The notes beneath the pieces were generated by a model that was given only the letters and a program-made list of their open reading frames with translations, did not search any database and was not told where the DNA came from. Made by a program: the position numbers and the translations under genes. A stretch of DNA of 64,000 nucleotides, from positions 1-64,000 of the forward strand of contig DCCG01000014.1 of assembly GCA_002314145.1 (NCBI GenBank). The letters run 5' to 3'. The first letter of the stretch is position 1; every line of letters starts with the position of its first letter. Positions 49,552 through 57,540 of this stretch are shown in pieces. This stretch comes from Thalassolituus sp. UBA1087 (GTDB taxonomy: Bacteria; Pseudomonadota; Gammaproteobacteria; Pseudomonadales; Oceanobacteraceae).

Positions 49552-50349
49552 ATGATGAGTTTTATACTGAAAATAACACCAATACTGATTGCACTGCTTA
49601 GTCTAAATGTAACGGCAGCTTCTTATGATTGCTCTCTGGAAACTTTAAATAAAGTTGAGAAAATAATTTGTGATAGTGAAAGCTTGTCAGATAAAGATGA
49701 GTTGCTACATGATTTATACGCATTAATACCCAAAGGCTTAGAATCTCACCAATATCAGATTCTATTCCCAGCATTAAAAAAGAGTCAGAAAACCTGGCTT
49801 GATAATCGAAACTTATGCGACAGCTTAGGCTGTTTGAGTTTGTCCTATGATTCAAGAATTACATATCTTCGTAATAGGTTAATATGGCAAAAAGAGAAAA
49901 CGTCAAAAAAATATATTCTTGAGCTGGTTGAAGCGGAATACAACGATTTCATAACTGAAAGACAAGTTGAGGATGTTATATTTTATAGCGTGATTGAAGG
50001 GGAATATGCAGAGTATTTAGTTCGCTTAAGTCAATCAATGGCGCTGAATGGTAACTACTGTGGTAGTGGACGTGTCATTTCATATGTTTATTTAAAATAT
50101 AGCTTTAAAAATAATCAGGTGGAAAATAAAAGGCGCCTGATTTCGCATGATTGCGGCAATGATTATAATTTGCTTACACACAAAATTGAAATGAATTCTG
50201 ATGGAGAGTTATCAATAGTAACTTTCTTTGACTACATGTCAGGTGGAGCCCCTAAGGAGGCATTCAGAATTACTGTTGGAGATGTTTTCAGTGGTCGTAA
50301 GAATTTCATAACGGAAAAAGAATCATACCCTAAAGAGCCATGGGGGTAA
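49552..50349 (+). CDS. Exported protein with LprI-like (DUF1311) N-terminal domain
   Basis: 265 residues from ATG 49552, chosen for AAGG 5 bases upstream; a TTG at 49534 is less likely. A signal peptide (about 1-21, ending VTAA) is followed by YDCSLETLNKVEKIICDSE and LKKSQKTWLDNRNLC, with a paired Cys in LGCLSL. This is the cysteine pattern of LprI/DUF1311 domains, some of which inhibit lysozyme. The C-terminal 150 residues are unassigned. This gene is the most AT-rich of the window. Confidence 0.65.
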   Translation: MMSFILKITPILIALLSLNVTAASYDCSLETLNKVEKIICDSESLSDKDELLHDLYALIPKGLESHQYQILFPALKKSQKTWLDNRNLCDSLGCLSLSYDSRITYLRNRLIWQKEKTSKKYILELVEAEYNDFITERQVEDVIFYSVIEGEYAEYLVRLSQSMALNGNYCGSGRVISYVYLKYSFKNNQVENKRRLISHDCGNDYNLLTHKIEMNSDGELSIVTFFDYMSGGAPKEAFRITVGDVFSGRKNFITEKESYPKEPWG

Positions 50350-50493
50350 TTGTAACAAGCACGAACTGAATAGAGTCCCACTCTAATAGCTCATACAGGC
50401 GCTTCTTCAAAGGGCGTGTATTGATAAATGATCTACGACCTGATGCGACAGCCATGTTAAAAATCCCACTGCGCTTTGGTCACCGGATCACCC

Positions 50494-50516
50494 TTCGCGA
50501 CTGAAGTCGCTCCTGC
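50494..50516 (-). repeat. GTAG-type REP element on the far side of the island
   Basis: TTCGCGACTGAAGTCGCTCC followed by TGC, the reverse complement of the GTAGGAGC form (with GCAGGAGC head). It is identical through the first 20 bases to four copies of the array at 52389-52721. Confidence 0.85.
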
Positions 50517-50604
50517 AATGGCAGACTGCTGGGGATACAGCAACCGGGAAGCAGCTAAATCCTCACTCTGGCAGATTAGAGGTGCAGCGGGTATCGGCTG
50601 GTAT

Positions 50605-50640
50605 AAAATCAGGCTCTGCCCCACCCGGGAGCAGAGCCTT
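50605..50640 (-). terminator. Weak terminator after the DJ-1 gene
   Basis: On the minus strand AGGCTCTGC pairs with GCAGAGCCT around an 11-nt loop, followed by GATTTTAT. The stem is good and the T tract short. Confidence 0.6.
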
Positions 50641-50647
50641 GTGGCAA

Positions 50648-51322
50648 TTACAATCCGAGCTGTTTAACCATCGCTTTCGCCACGCTGTGGGCGCTGGTCG
50701 GATTCTGGCCGCTGATTACCCGGCCATCTTCGATAACGAAATCCTCCCAGGGCTTAACCTTGCTGAAACGGGCGGCTTTGCGTGCCAGCGCTTCTTCCAG
50801 CAAAAAGGGAATATCATCGATGGTGCCGTAGTCGATTTCCTCTTCACGGGTAAAAGCCGTAACCGATTTATCCGCCAGTAAGGCTTCGCCGGAACTCAGG
50901 GTAATCGGCAGGAATGCGGCCGGGCCGTGGCATACCGCGCCAAGAAGGCCACCGTTTTCATAGTGGCTGGCCGCCAGTTTGGCGAAGTCTTCATTGTGGG
51001 CTAAATCCGTCAGCAGGCCGAAACCGCCGGGGTAAAAAACGGCGTCGTAATCGGCAATGTTAACGTCTGATACCGGCAGGCTGTTGTTCAGACGATGCTG
51101 AACATCCTCGCTGGCCAGAACGCTGGCGTTAACCTCGTCGCCTTCGATGTCGGTACCGTAAACAGGTACCTTACCGCCGTTTATAGAGGCGATATCATAG
51201 TCGACACCCTGTTCGATAAACACGTGCAGCGCGTGGGTCAGCTCAGGTGCATAGGTGCCGTTGTCCTGGTCAGTGTCGCCAAGTTTTGCATGGTTAGTAA
51301 CGGGGATAAGTACCTTTTTCAT
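50648..51322 (-). CDS. DJ-1/PfpI family protein
   Basis: 224 residues from ATG 51322; AGAGGA lies 6 bases upstream of this ATG but directly against the ATG at 51328, so the inner one is preferred. The class I glutamine-amidotransferase-like fold has the elbow nucleophile Cys in GAVCHGPAAFLP, the YDAVFYPGG strand and a late GQNPTSAHSVA. It is close to Hsp31-like glyoxalase III/chaperone proteins, with a possible role against methylglyoxal or protein glycation. Divergent from a LysR gene. Confidence 0.87.
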   Translation of the reverse strand: MKKVLIPVTNHAKLGDTDQDNGTYAPELTHALHVFIEQGVDYDIASINGGKVPVYGTDIEGDEVNASVLASEDVQHRLNNSLPVSDVNIADYDAVFYPGGFGLLTDLAHNEDFAKLAASHYENGGLLGAVCHGPAAFLPITLSSGEALLADKSVTAFTREEEIDYGTIDDIPFLLEEALARKAARFSKVKPWEDFVIEDGRVISGQNPTSAHSVAKAMVKQLGL

Positions 51323-51413
51323 GGTCATTCCTCTGGTTGGGTTGAGAGTCTCTGTGCATTGGTGGCCACTATAGAATGTCCCTTGAAAGTTGATAATCCC
51401 GAAGATTGTGTAA

Positions 51414-51439
51414 ATACTATTGCTATACAGCAATAGTAT
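51414..51439. promoter_or_regulatory. Large inverted repeat in the DJ-1/LysR divergent region
   Basis: ATACTATTGC-TATACA-GCAATAGTAT has perfect 10-bp arms and ends 10 bp before the preferred LysR start at 51450. It probably serves as an operator for the LysR protein. Confidence 0.8.
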
Positions 51440-51449
51440 GGGATCACCG

Positions 51450-52334
51450 ATGGAAAGCTTTGAAGGGCTGGTTGAGTTTGTCGCGGTCGCAGAAAGGCGG
51501 GGCTTTACCGCAGCCGCTAAGCATCTGAAGTGCAGCACCAGCCATGTGAGCCGGCAGATCAGTAAGCTGGAGGAACGGCTGGGGAGTGCGTTGCTGGTAC
51601 GCAGCACGCGCCAGGTTAACCTGACGCCTAACGGGGCAATTTACTACCAGCACGCCAAAGACCTGCTGATCGGGTTACAGCAGGCGAATGAGCAGGTTAA
51701 TCAGGAACAGGTGAAGCTCACCGGAACCCTGCGGGTGAGCGCGGCTGGCGGCTTCGCGGAATATCACCTGGCGCCGGCTTTAATGCAGTTTGCGCAGAAT
51801 CATGCCGACCTCACCATTGATATAGACTTTAACAGCCGTTTTGTGAATTTTATCGATGACGACGTGGATTTCGCTATCCGCTACGGTGAACTGTCTGATT
51901 CAAGCCTGATTGCACGCAAATTACTCAGCCGTTCCATGATGGCTGTGGCGTCAGCAGGATACCTGCAGCAACACGGTGAGCCAACACACCCGGACCATCT
52001 GAAAGACCATCATTGTATTATTTCAAATAACGACACCTGGAAGTTCAGTGACGGGGAAGAATCCTGCAGTGTTAAGGTGAAGGGGCGCTGGAGCAGTAAC
52101 AACACCAATGTCATTCTGAAAGCCTGTGAGCAAGGCTTCGGGATCGCTTATCTGCCGCAGGATAATTTTATCACCGCGATCGAGAATGGCCGCCTGGTGC
52201 CGGTTTTACAACCCTATTGGGGGACAGGTGCCAGTAGCTGGATTGTGTATCAGGATAAACGTTTTATGCCCTTAAGGACCCGTATGGCGATTGATTTTCT
52301 GCTGGAATATTTTGCCGGTTGGGATGAGAAATAA
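51450..52334 (+). CDS. LysR family regulator divergent from DJ-1
   Basis: 294 residues from ATG 51450 (MESFEGLVEFVAVAERRGFT), preceded by GGGA at 6 bases. Upstream Met codons at 51438 or 51420 fall in the inverted repeat and are rejected. The helix-turn-helix is FTAAAKHLKCSTSHVSRQISKLEERLG; the effector domain begins GTLRVSAAGGFAEYHLAP. It likely controls the divergent DJ-1 gene and itself. Confidence 0.9.
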   Translation: MESFEGLVEFVAVAERRGFTAAAKHLKCSTSHVSRQISKLEERLGSALLVRSTRQVNLTPNGAIYYQHAKDLLIGLQQANEQVNQEQVKLTGTLRVSAAGGFAEYHLAPALMQFAQNHADLTIDIDFNSRFVNFIDDDVDFAIRYGELSDSSLIARKLLSRSMMAVASAGYLQQHGEPTHPDHLKDHHCIISNNDTWKFSDGEESCSVKVKGRWSSNNTNVILKACEQGFGIAYLPQDNFITAIENGRLVPVLQPYWGTGASSWIVYQDKRFMPLRTRMAIDFLLEYFAGWDEK

Positions 52335-52388
52335 ATACCGCCGGAGAGGAGGCTATTTTCTGTATGGTCAGGGCAACGATACACATCT

Positions 52389-52721
52389 TTCGCGACTGAA
52401 GTCGCTCCTGCAGGTTTTGGATTAATCGTCAACGCCGGGCAGAACGCTGGGCTTCGCGACTGAAGTCGCTCCTACAGGTCTGGGATTAATCGTCAACGCT
52501 GATCTTCGCGACTGAAGTCGCTCCTACAGGTCTTGGATTAATCGTAAGCGCTGAGCAGAATACTGATCTTCGTGTCTGAAGTCGTGCCTGCAGGTCCGGG
52601 ATTAATCGTCAGGGCTGAGCAGAATACTGATCTTCGTGTCTGAAGTCGTGCCTGCAGGTCCGGGATTAATCGTCAGGGCTGAGCAGAATGCTGATCTTCG
52701 CGACTGAAGTCGCTCCTGCAA
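52389..52721. repeat. Tandem 64-bp array built on the REP palindrome
   Basis: Six copies of a unit starting TTCGCGACTGAAGTCGCTCC begin at 52389, 52453, 52505, 52569, 52633 and 52697. Spacing is 64, 52, 64, 64 and 64 bp; the 52-bp unit lacks 12 bp of the spacer. Spacers carry the shared words GATTAATCGT and GAGCAGAAT. Units 4 and 5 are nearly identical to each other and share TTCGTGTCTGAAGTCGTGCC. The array fills the space between the convergent LysR and AEC genes. Confidence 0.93.
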
Positions 52722-52754
52722 TAATTGTCTCCCTTACAGCGTCGCTATCTCTTC

Positions 52755-53675
52755 TTACAATATCGCTAATACCACACTCAAAGTGACGGCCGATAACAGT
52801 GTCTGCAAGGTAATCACGCCCGCCATTAACTCTGCCTCGCCGTTTAATTTACGCGTTAACACAAACGCCGTTGGTGCGGTTGGCAGCGAGAAAAACAGCA
52901 CCAGTATCAATGTTTCCAGTGCGGGCAGAGAAAACAGATAAGCGATGCTGAATGCCAGTAAGGGCATGGCGGTTAAACGCAGCAGGCTGTTGGTTAACAG
53001 CGGTGTTATTTCATGGCGCATGGCTTTGATATTGAGTGCGGCGCCGACGGTGAGCAGGCCCAGTGGCAGGCTGGCGTGGGCAAGTAATTCCAGTAACCGC
53101 TGAATGCCGGACCAGACGCCAAAACCGCTGAGATTAACCGCCAGTCCGGCTAAGCAGGCGAGTATCAGTGGATTTTTTAACAGAGGTTTTAACAGGGCCA
53201 GCGGATGTGTGCCGCCATCGGACAGCAATGCCCATACCGACATCACATTCACCACGGGCACTAACACGGATAACACGATGGCTGCGGTCTGCAGCCCTTC
53301 TTTACCGTAAAGGGCTCCGGCAACCGCCAGGCCAATATAGGTGTTAAAGCGCAGCAGGCCCTGCAGATACACACCGAACCTGGCGGCCGGCCAGTGGCGG
53401 AAAACGCGGGCAATGATCAGCAGTATAAAACCAGCCAGGAGCGTGCTGGCAGCCGCGTAATAAAGTGTGCTGATATTGCTGCCGTTCAGCGGTGCGGATG
53501 CCAGACTGACAAACAGCAGGGCAGGGAACAGAAACGAATAGTTGATGCTCTCCGCACCCTTCCAGAAGGCATCCGCTGATTCAGCATCCGTGCCCGGATA
53601 ATGACGGCGACGCATAAAATAACCGCCGGCAATCAGCAGAGCAACGGGCAGCAGGACGTCTGTCAGGTGGTTCAT
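52755..53675 (-). CDS. AEC family transporter
   Basis: 306-residue integral membrane protein of the auxin-efflux-carrier family with about ten helices in two repeats. The family pattern is VLLPVALLIAGGYFMRRR at the start, NYSFLFPALLFVSL in repeat one, NTYIGLAVAGALYG and SLPTAPTAFVLTRKLNGEAELMAGVITLQTLLSA near the end. Bacterial members carry malate or other organic acids; substrate not predictable. Confidence 0.88.
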   Translation of the reverse strand: MNHLTDVLLPVALLIAGGYFMRRRHYPGTDAESADAFWKGAESINYSFLFPALLFVSLASAPLNGSNISTLYYAAASTLLAGFILLIIARVFRHWPAARFGVYLQGLLRFNTYIGLAVAGALYGKEGLQTAAIVLSVLVPVVNVMSVWALLSDGGTHPLALLKPLLKNPLILACLAGLAVNLSGFGVWSGIQRLLELLAHASLPLGLLTVGAALNIKAMRHEITPLLTNSLLRLTAMPLLAFSIAYLFSLPALETLILVLFFSLPTAPTAFVLTRKLNGEAELMAGVITLQTLLSAVTLSVVLAIL

Positions 53676-53808
53676 AATGTTGCCATATCCTTAACCGGAA
53701 AATGCAGGTTTTCGTTGTTGCCCGGCCCCCGGAATAATATTCCACTATTGATTTCACCAGCGCTTTTACTCTGGAAGCTGATAACGCCCGCCAGGGATAC
53801 TGGCCACA

Positions 53809-54543
53809 TCAGCGGTCATGCTGGTCAAGAAATTCACGGATAATACGCTGATACGTTGCACGGCCAAAACTGCTGCAGTGCCCGCCATGAACCTGCTCCA
53901 CCGGCAGTGCCAGTAAACGCTTCATGGTATTGATGTAGTCACCCATATCAGAATTGTCGTTGTCTGCCAGCAGCTCGCCATTGTAAATGGCATCGCCGCT
54001 GAACAGGATGCCGTTGCGCTCATCCCATAGGGCAATAGAGCCGGGAGAATGGCCGGGCAGGTGCAGAACCTCAAAACTGCGGTCACCGGTATCCAGCCGG
54101 TCGCCTTCATTCAGCGGCAGAATATTGTTCTCATCCACCGGCAGAATCTGATAGCGGGCGGGATCAAAACCGCCCGCTGGCAGACGGTCAAACATTTCAG
54201 CCGTGGCGTACTTATCGGCAACGGTTTCGTGCGGATCAGGGTGGATCAGCACCGGCAGTTCGGCCGGGTGTGCCAGACAATGGCTGAATTCGTGGTGACA
54301 ACCGATATGGTCAAAGTGGGCGTGAGAGGCAACCGCTGTCATCGCTTTATCGCTCAACCCGGCGACGCTGCGGCGCAGGCTGTAAAGGCCGCTGCCGGAA
54401 TCAATCAGCAGGTCGCGTTCACGGCCGCGGATATGCCAGATATTACAGCGGTAAAACTCGTTGATCGCCGGTTCGGAAATCAGACGGATATCGCTGTCTA
54501 TGGTGGTCACCTCGTACCAGCTTTCATTGACGGGAAGGTGCAT
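53809..54543 (-). CDS. Metallo-beta-lactamase-fold hydrolase
   Basis: 244 residues. Zinc-binding motif SHAHFDHIG (about residue 76), HLPGHSPGSIALWD and FSGDAIYNGEL are intact, and VHGGHCSSFG supplies a late His. A C-terminal QRIIREFLDQH follows. This is a class B glyoxalase-II-like hydrolase, exact ester unknown. It follows yggU on the same strand after about 65 bp; in many relatives metX-metW occupies this place. Confidence 0.85.
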   Translation of the reverse strand: MHLPVNESWYEVTTIDSDIRLISEPAINEFYRCNIWHIRGRERDLLIDSGSGLYSLRRSVAGLSDKAMTAVASHAHFDHIGCHHEFSHCLAHPAELPVLIHPDPHETVADKYATAEMFDRLPAGGFDPARYQILPVDENNILPLNEGDRLDTGDRSFEVLHLPGHSPGSIALWDERNGILFSGDAIYNGELLADNDNSDMGDYINTMKRLLALPVEQVHGGHCSSFGRATYQRIIREFLDQHDR

Positions 54544-54608
54544 AAATATCTCGCGTTCTGCGCCTGGTTCCGCACCGGCTCCGGGCGACGTTTGTTGTGA
54601 TTAACCGG

Positions 54609-54899
54609 TCAGCAGAATTCTGCCACGGCATCCGGAATTTTCTCCGGCCGGGTGATTTTTACCCGTTTATGGCGGTTGAGTTCACCACTGATAATTTCTA
54701 CGTCACGTTTGCTGACGCCAAACTGGCGGGAGAGGAATTTAATCAGTTCGGCATTGGCTTTGCCATCGACGGGCGGTGCCTGAATGCGCACTTTGATGGC
54801 GTCGCCGTGGAGGCCGGCAAATTCTGACTTTGACGCTTTCGGCTGGAGATGACAGACGAGGATCAGGTCCCCGTCTGTCCACTGGCTGACGTTATTCAA
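54609..54899 (-). CDS. yggU: YggU family protein (DUF167)
   Basis: 96-residue single-domain protein with LVCHLQPKASKSEFAGLHGDAIKVRIQAPPVDGKANAELIKFLS, the complete DUF167 signature, and VEIISGELNRHKRVKI. Function unknown. Its start overlaps the yggT stop by 4 bases. Confidence 0.93.
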   Translation of the reverse strand: MNNVSQWTDGDLILVCHLQPKASKSEFAGLHGDAIKVRIQAPPVDGKANAELIKFLSRQFGVSKRDVEIISGELNRHKRVKITRPEKIPDAVAEFC

Positions 54900-55498
54900 A
54901 AGCCTACAGACAGGCGAATAAAGTTAGGGAACTGCAGCATTATGGCCAGCGGCACAATCACGATGCGGTAGATAATCAGCAGGCCCAGCATGATCACCAT
55001 GGGGGATAAATCCAGCCCGCCAAGGTCCGGCATTTTACTGCGGATCGGACGGATCACCGGCTCCAGAATCTGGTTGATCAGAATTAACACCGGATTGTAG
55101 GAATTCGGTGCGATCCAGGAGGCGACGATCATAATGATCAGACCCCAGAAATAGATGTTCAGCAGGAGTACGAAGATGCCTAACGGAGCCCAGAGAAAGA
55201 TGTGCGGAATCAGCAGGCCGTAACCATTCAGCGACGATAACAGACCATAGATGATGACCTGTGCCAGATACGCCAGCAGCAGCGAGGCGATGTCCAGACC
55301 ACCGAAGCCCGGAATAATGCGACGCAGCGGGATCAGCAGAGGGTTGGTGAATTTCACAATAAACTGGGAAATCGGGTTGTAGAAGTCGGCGCGCACCAGC
55401 TGCAATAAAAAGCGCAGCAAAATCACCAGCAGGACCAGGCTGCCAATGGCGTTGACTAATAATAAACCGACATCGCTGAAAGCTGACGACATGATCAC
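54896..55498 (-). CDS. yggT: YggT family membrane protein
   Basis: 200-residue inner-membrane protein with two YggT repeats: LLRFLLQLVRADFYNPISQFIVKFTNPLLIPLRRIIPG and IASWIAPNSYNPVLILINQILEPVIRPIRSKMPDLGGLDLSPM. Each repeat ends with an Arg-rich loop and Pro-Gly turn. A role in osmotic or potassium stress or cell division has been proposed; not settled. Confidence 0.94.
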   Translation of the reverse strand: MIMSSAFSDVGLLLVNAIGSLVLLVILLRFLLQLVRADFYNPISQFIVKFTNPLLIPLRRIIPGFGGLDIASLLLAYLAQVIIYGLLSSLNGYGLLIPHIFLWAPLGIFVLLLNIYFWGLIIMIVASWIAPNSYNPVLILINQILEPVIRPIRSKMPDLGGLDLSPMVIMLGLLIIYRIVIVPLAIMLQFPNFIRLSVGF

Positions 55499-55627
55499 TC
55501 CGTAGTTAATAAATCCGGTCAGCGGTGCAAATGCCCGCTGGGTTACTCAGTATCTGAAACATATAGGCGCCGGCGCGGCTTTTCCAGTGCCTGCAGGAAA
55601 AACCGCGTTGTATGAAGGTCAGCGCGC

Positions 55628-56449
55628 TCAGCTGTCTCCCAGTTCTTTGCTCAGTTCTGCCCCGCGGTCATGGGCTGCTTTCATGGCGGCTTCGACCATA
55701 TCGCGCATGTGAGCACCTTCGAAAGTGGCGATAGCCTGCTCGGTGGTGCCGCCCGGCGAGGTTACCCGGCGGCGCAGCTCGGCCGGATCGACATCCGCTT
55801 CCAGCGCCATACGGGCTGCACCCAGTGCGGTTTTGAGCGTCAGCTTGGTGGCAGTTTCTTCGGTCAGTCCGAGTTTTTGCCCGGCGCTGATCATGGCTTC
55901 CATCATCAGGAAGTAATAGGCCGGGCCACTGCCGGACACGGCGATAACGGCATCCAGCTCGGCTTCTTCTTTCACCCACACGGTAATCCCGGCGGCGCGC
56001 AGCAGGGAGTCTGCGGTATTGCGCTGATCAAGGTGAACGTCTTCGCTGGCAAACAGACCGGTGGCGCCTTCGCCCAGCAACGCCGGGGTGTTGGGCATGC
56101 AGCGTACGATGGCCTTACAGCCACTCCAGCGGCCGAGGGCATCCATGCTGATGCCGGCGGCGATGGAAATCAGCAGCGGCTGGCGCGCTTCGAGGGTACT
56201 TTTCAGCGGCGCCATAACGTCTTTCATCACCTGCGGTTTCACCGCCATGATGACCACATCGGCGTTGGTGATGGCGTCGAGGTTGTTTTCAAAGGTGTTA
56301 ACGCCGAACGAAGCGTGCAGCTTTTCGCGTTGCTCTGCGCCCGGATCTGCGACATCAATGGAGGCTGCGCTGATGTCACCCTGCTGTACCAGGCCGCCAA
56401 TGATGCTGGTAGCCATATTGCCACCGCCGATAAATGCAATTTGTGTCAT
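55628..56449 (-). CDS. proC: Pyrroline-5-carboxylate reductase
   Basis: 273-residue last enzyme of proline synthesis. The N-terminal nucleotide fold IAFIGGGNMATSIIGGL is followed by VIMAVKPQVM, GKAIVRCMPNTPALLGEG-like sequence (residues KAIVRCMPNTPALLGEGATG), and the signature VSGSGPAYYFLMMEAM and TSPGGTTEQAIATFE. It sits between yggS and yggT as in most gammaproteobacteria. Confidence 0.96.
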   Translation of the reverse strand: MTQIAFIGGGNMATSIIGGLVQQGDISAASIDVADPGAEQREKLHASFGVNTFENNLDAITNADVVIMAVKPQVMKDVMAPLKSTLEARQPLLISIAAGISMDALGRWSGCKAIVRCMPNTPALLGEGATGLFASEDVHLDQRNTADSLLRAAGITVWVKEEAELDAVIAVSGSGPAYYFLMMEAMISAGQKLGLTEETATKLTLKTALGAARMALEADVDPAELRRRVTSPGGTTEQAIATFEGAHMRDMVEAAMKAAHDRGAELSKELGDS

Positions 56450-56514
56450 GTAGATTCCTTAACGTGTGGTCATGGTGTACTGCCACGACTATAAAACAGT
56501 ATGGTCAGTCTGGA

Positions 56515-57219
56515 TTACTTTTGCGTTGCGGAGTAGTCCCGGGCGCCAAAAATATCCGTGCCGATGCGGACTTCGGTCGAGCCGCAGGCAATGGCCAGTT
56601 CCAGATCACCGGACATACCCATGGACAGAACCCGGGCGCCGGGGTGCGTCTCCTGCAGCTGCTGCGACAGGGTTTTCATATCGCGGAACTGCTGCGCCAG
56701 GCGTTCATCGTCATCGGTATGTTCCGGAATACACATCAGCCCCTGCAGGCTGAGCTGCTCCATGCCGGCAATGCTGTCCGCCAGTGGCAGAACATCCTGC
56801 GCCAGCAAACCGCTTTTCTGCGCTTCGCCACTGATGTTGACCTGCAGCAGAACCTTAAGCGGCGGCATGCTTTGCGGGCGCTGGTCATTCAGCCGGCGGG
56901 CAATTTTTTCCCGGTCCAGGGTTTCCAGCCAGTGGAAATGTTCCGCCACTATCCGCGTCTTGTTCGACTGCAGGGGGCCGATAAAATGCCATTCGATGTC
57001 ATCAAGGTGAGACAGGGCGGTGATTTTATCCATACCGTCCTGCACGTAGTTTTCACCAAAGGCACGCTGACCCAGCTGGTAAACGGCCTCCACCATGGCG
57101 GCGGGTTTGGTTTTGCTCACCGCCAGCAGCCGGACGCTGGCCGGGTCGCGCCCACAGTCGGCACAGGCCTGTTGCAGTCGCTGGGTGACGCTCTGGTAAT
57201 TGTGTTGAATTGTAGACAT
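56515..57219 (-). CDS. yggS: YggS family PLP homeostasis protein
   Basis: 234-residue alanine-racemase-like fold type III protein that buffers pyridoxal phosphate. The PLP lysine is in LLAVSKTKPA, with WHFIGPLQSNKTR, LLQVNISGEAQKSG, LSMGMSGDLELAIACGSTEVRIGTDIFG present. First gene of the minus-strand yggS-proC-yggT-yggU run, divergent from pilT. Confidence 0.95.
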   Translation of the reverse strand: MSTIQHNYQSVTQRLQQACADCGRDPASVRLLAVSKTKPAAMVEAVYQLGQRAFGENYVQDGMDKITALSHLDDIEWHFIGPLQSNKTRIVAEHFHWLETLDREKIARRLNDQRPQSMPPLKVLLQVNISGEAQKSGLLAQDVLPLADSIAGMEQLSLQGLMCIPEHTDDDERLAQQFRDMKTLSQQLQETHPGARVLSMGMSGDLELAIACGSTEVRIGTDIFGARDYSATQK

Positions 57220-57540
57220 TACAGCTGCCTGAGTCGGGCCTGTCTATGCTGAACAGACACAGCGGGTTGATGATCCGGGTTATGCGGGCGCCGTTCTGGC
57301 CGGCCCGAGACACAGTTTGTAATCTCTGGCCTGTAATCTGCGTTGCTCAATGCGCGTGCGGCCCGCTAATATCAGTGCCTTAACGGCGCTGAATCCGTGC
57401 TTTGTGGCAGGCCGGCGACGCTGAGCGCGGGCGACCCGCCAATGAATTTTGACATGCAGCGCATTCACGCTGCCAGAATATTGATAATATAAATGCTTGT
57501 GGCCCTTATAAACAGGGCCTGTTGTCTACGAGGAGAGGTT
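57220..57540. other. Divergent yggS-pilT intergenic region
   Basis: 321 bp with no gene. It must hold both promoters. A hairpin GGCCCT-TATAAAC-AGGGCC (57501-57519) lies in the pilT leader just before GAGGAGAGG, and TATAAA-like words occur near 57485-57500. Nothing else is recognised. Confidence 0.45.

Larger units (their letters stand above)
47600..50400. other. AT-rich accessory island
   Basis: Four small plus-strand genes with no common pathway lie in visibly AT-rich sequence between GC-richer core genes, with REPs at 47393 and 47528 on one side and 50494 on the other. Codon use (many AAA, TTA, ATA, AGA) differs from the neighbours, most strongly in the last gene. Horizontal acquisition is inferred. 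No integrase or transposase is present. Confidence 0.65.

Noticed and set aside
52389..52721. CRISPR array
   Set aside because: Units repeat with near-identical spacers as well as repeats, the palindrome matches REPs outside the array, and no cas gene is present. CRISPR spacers would be unique.
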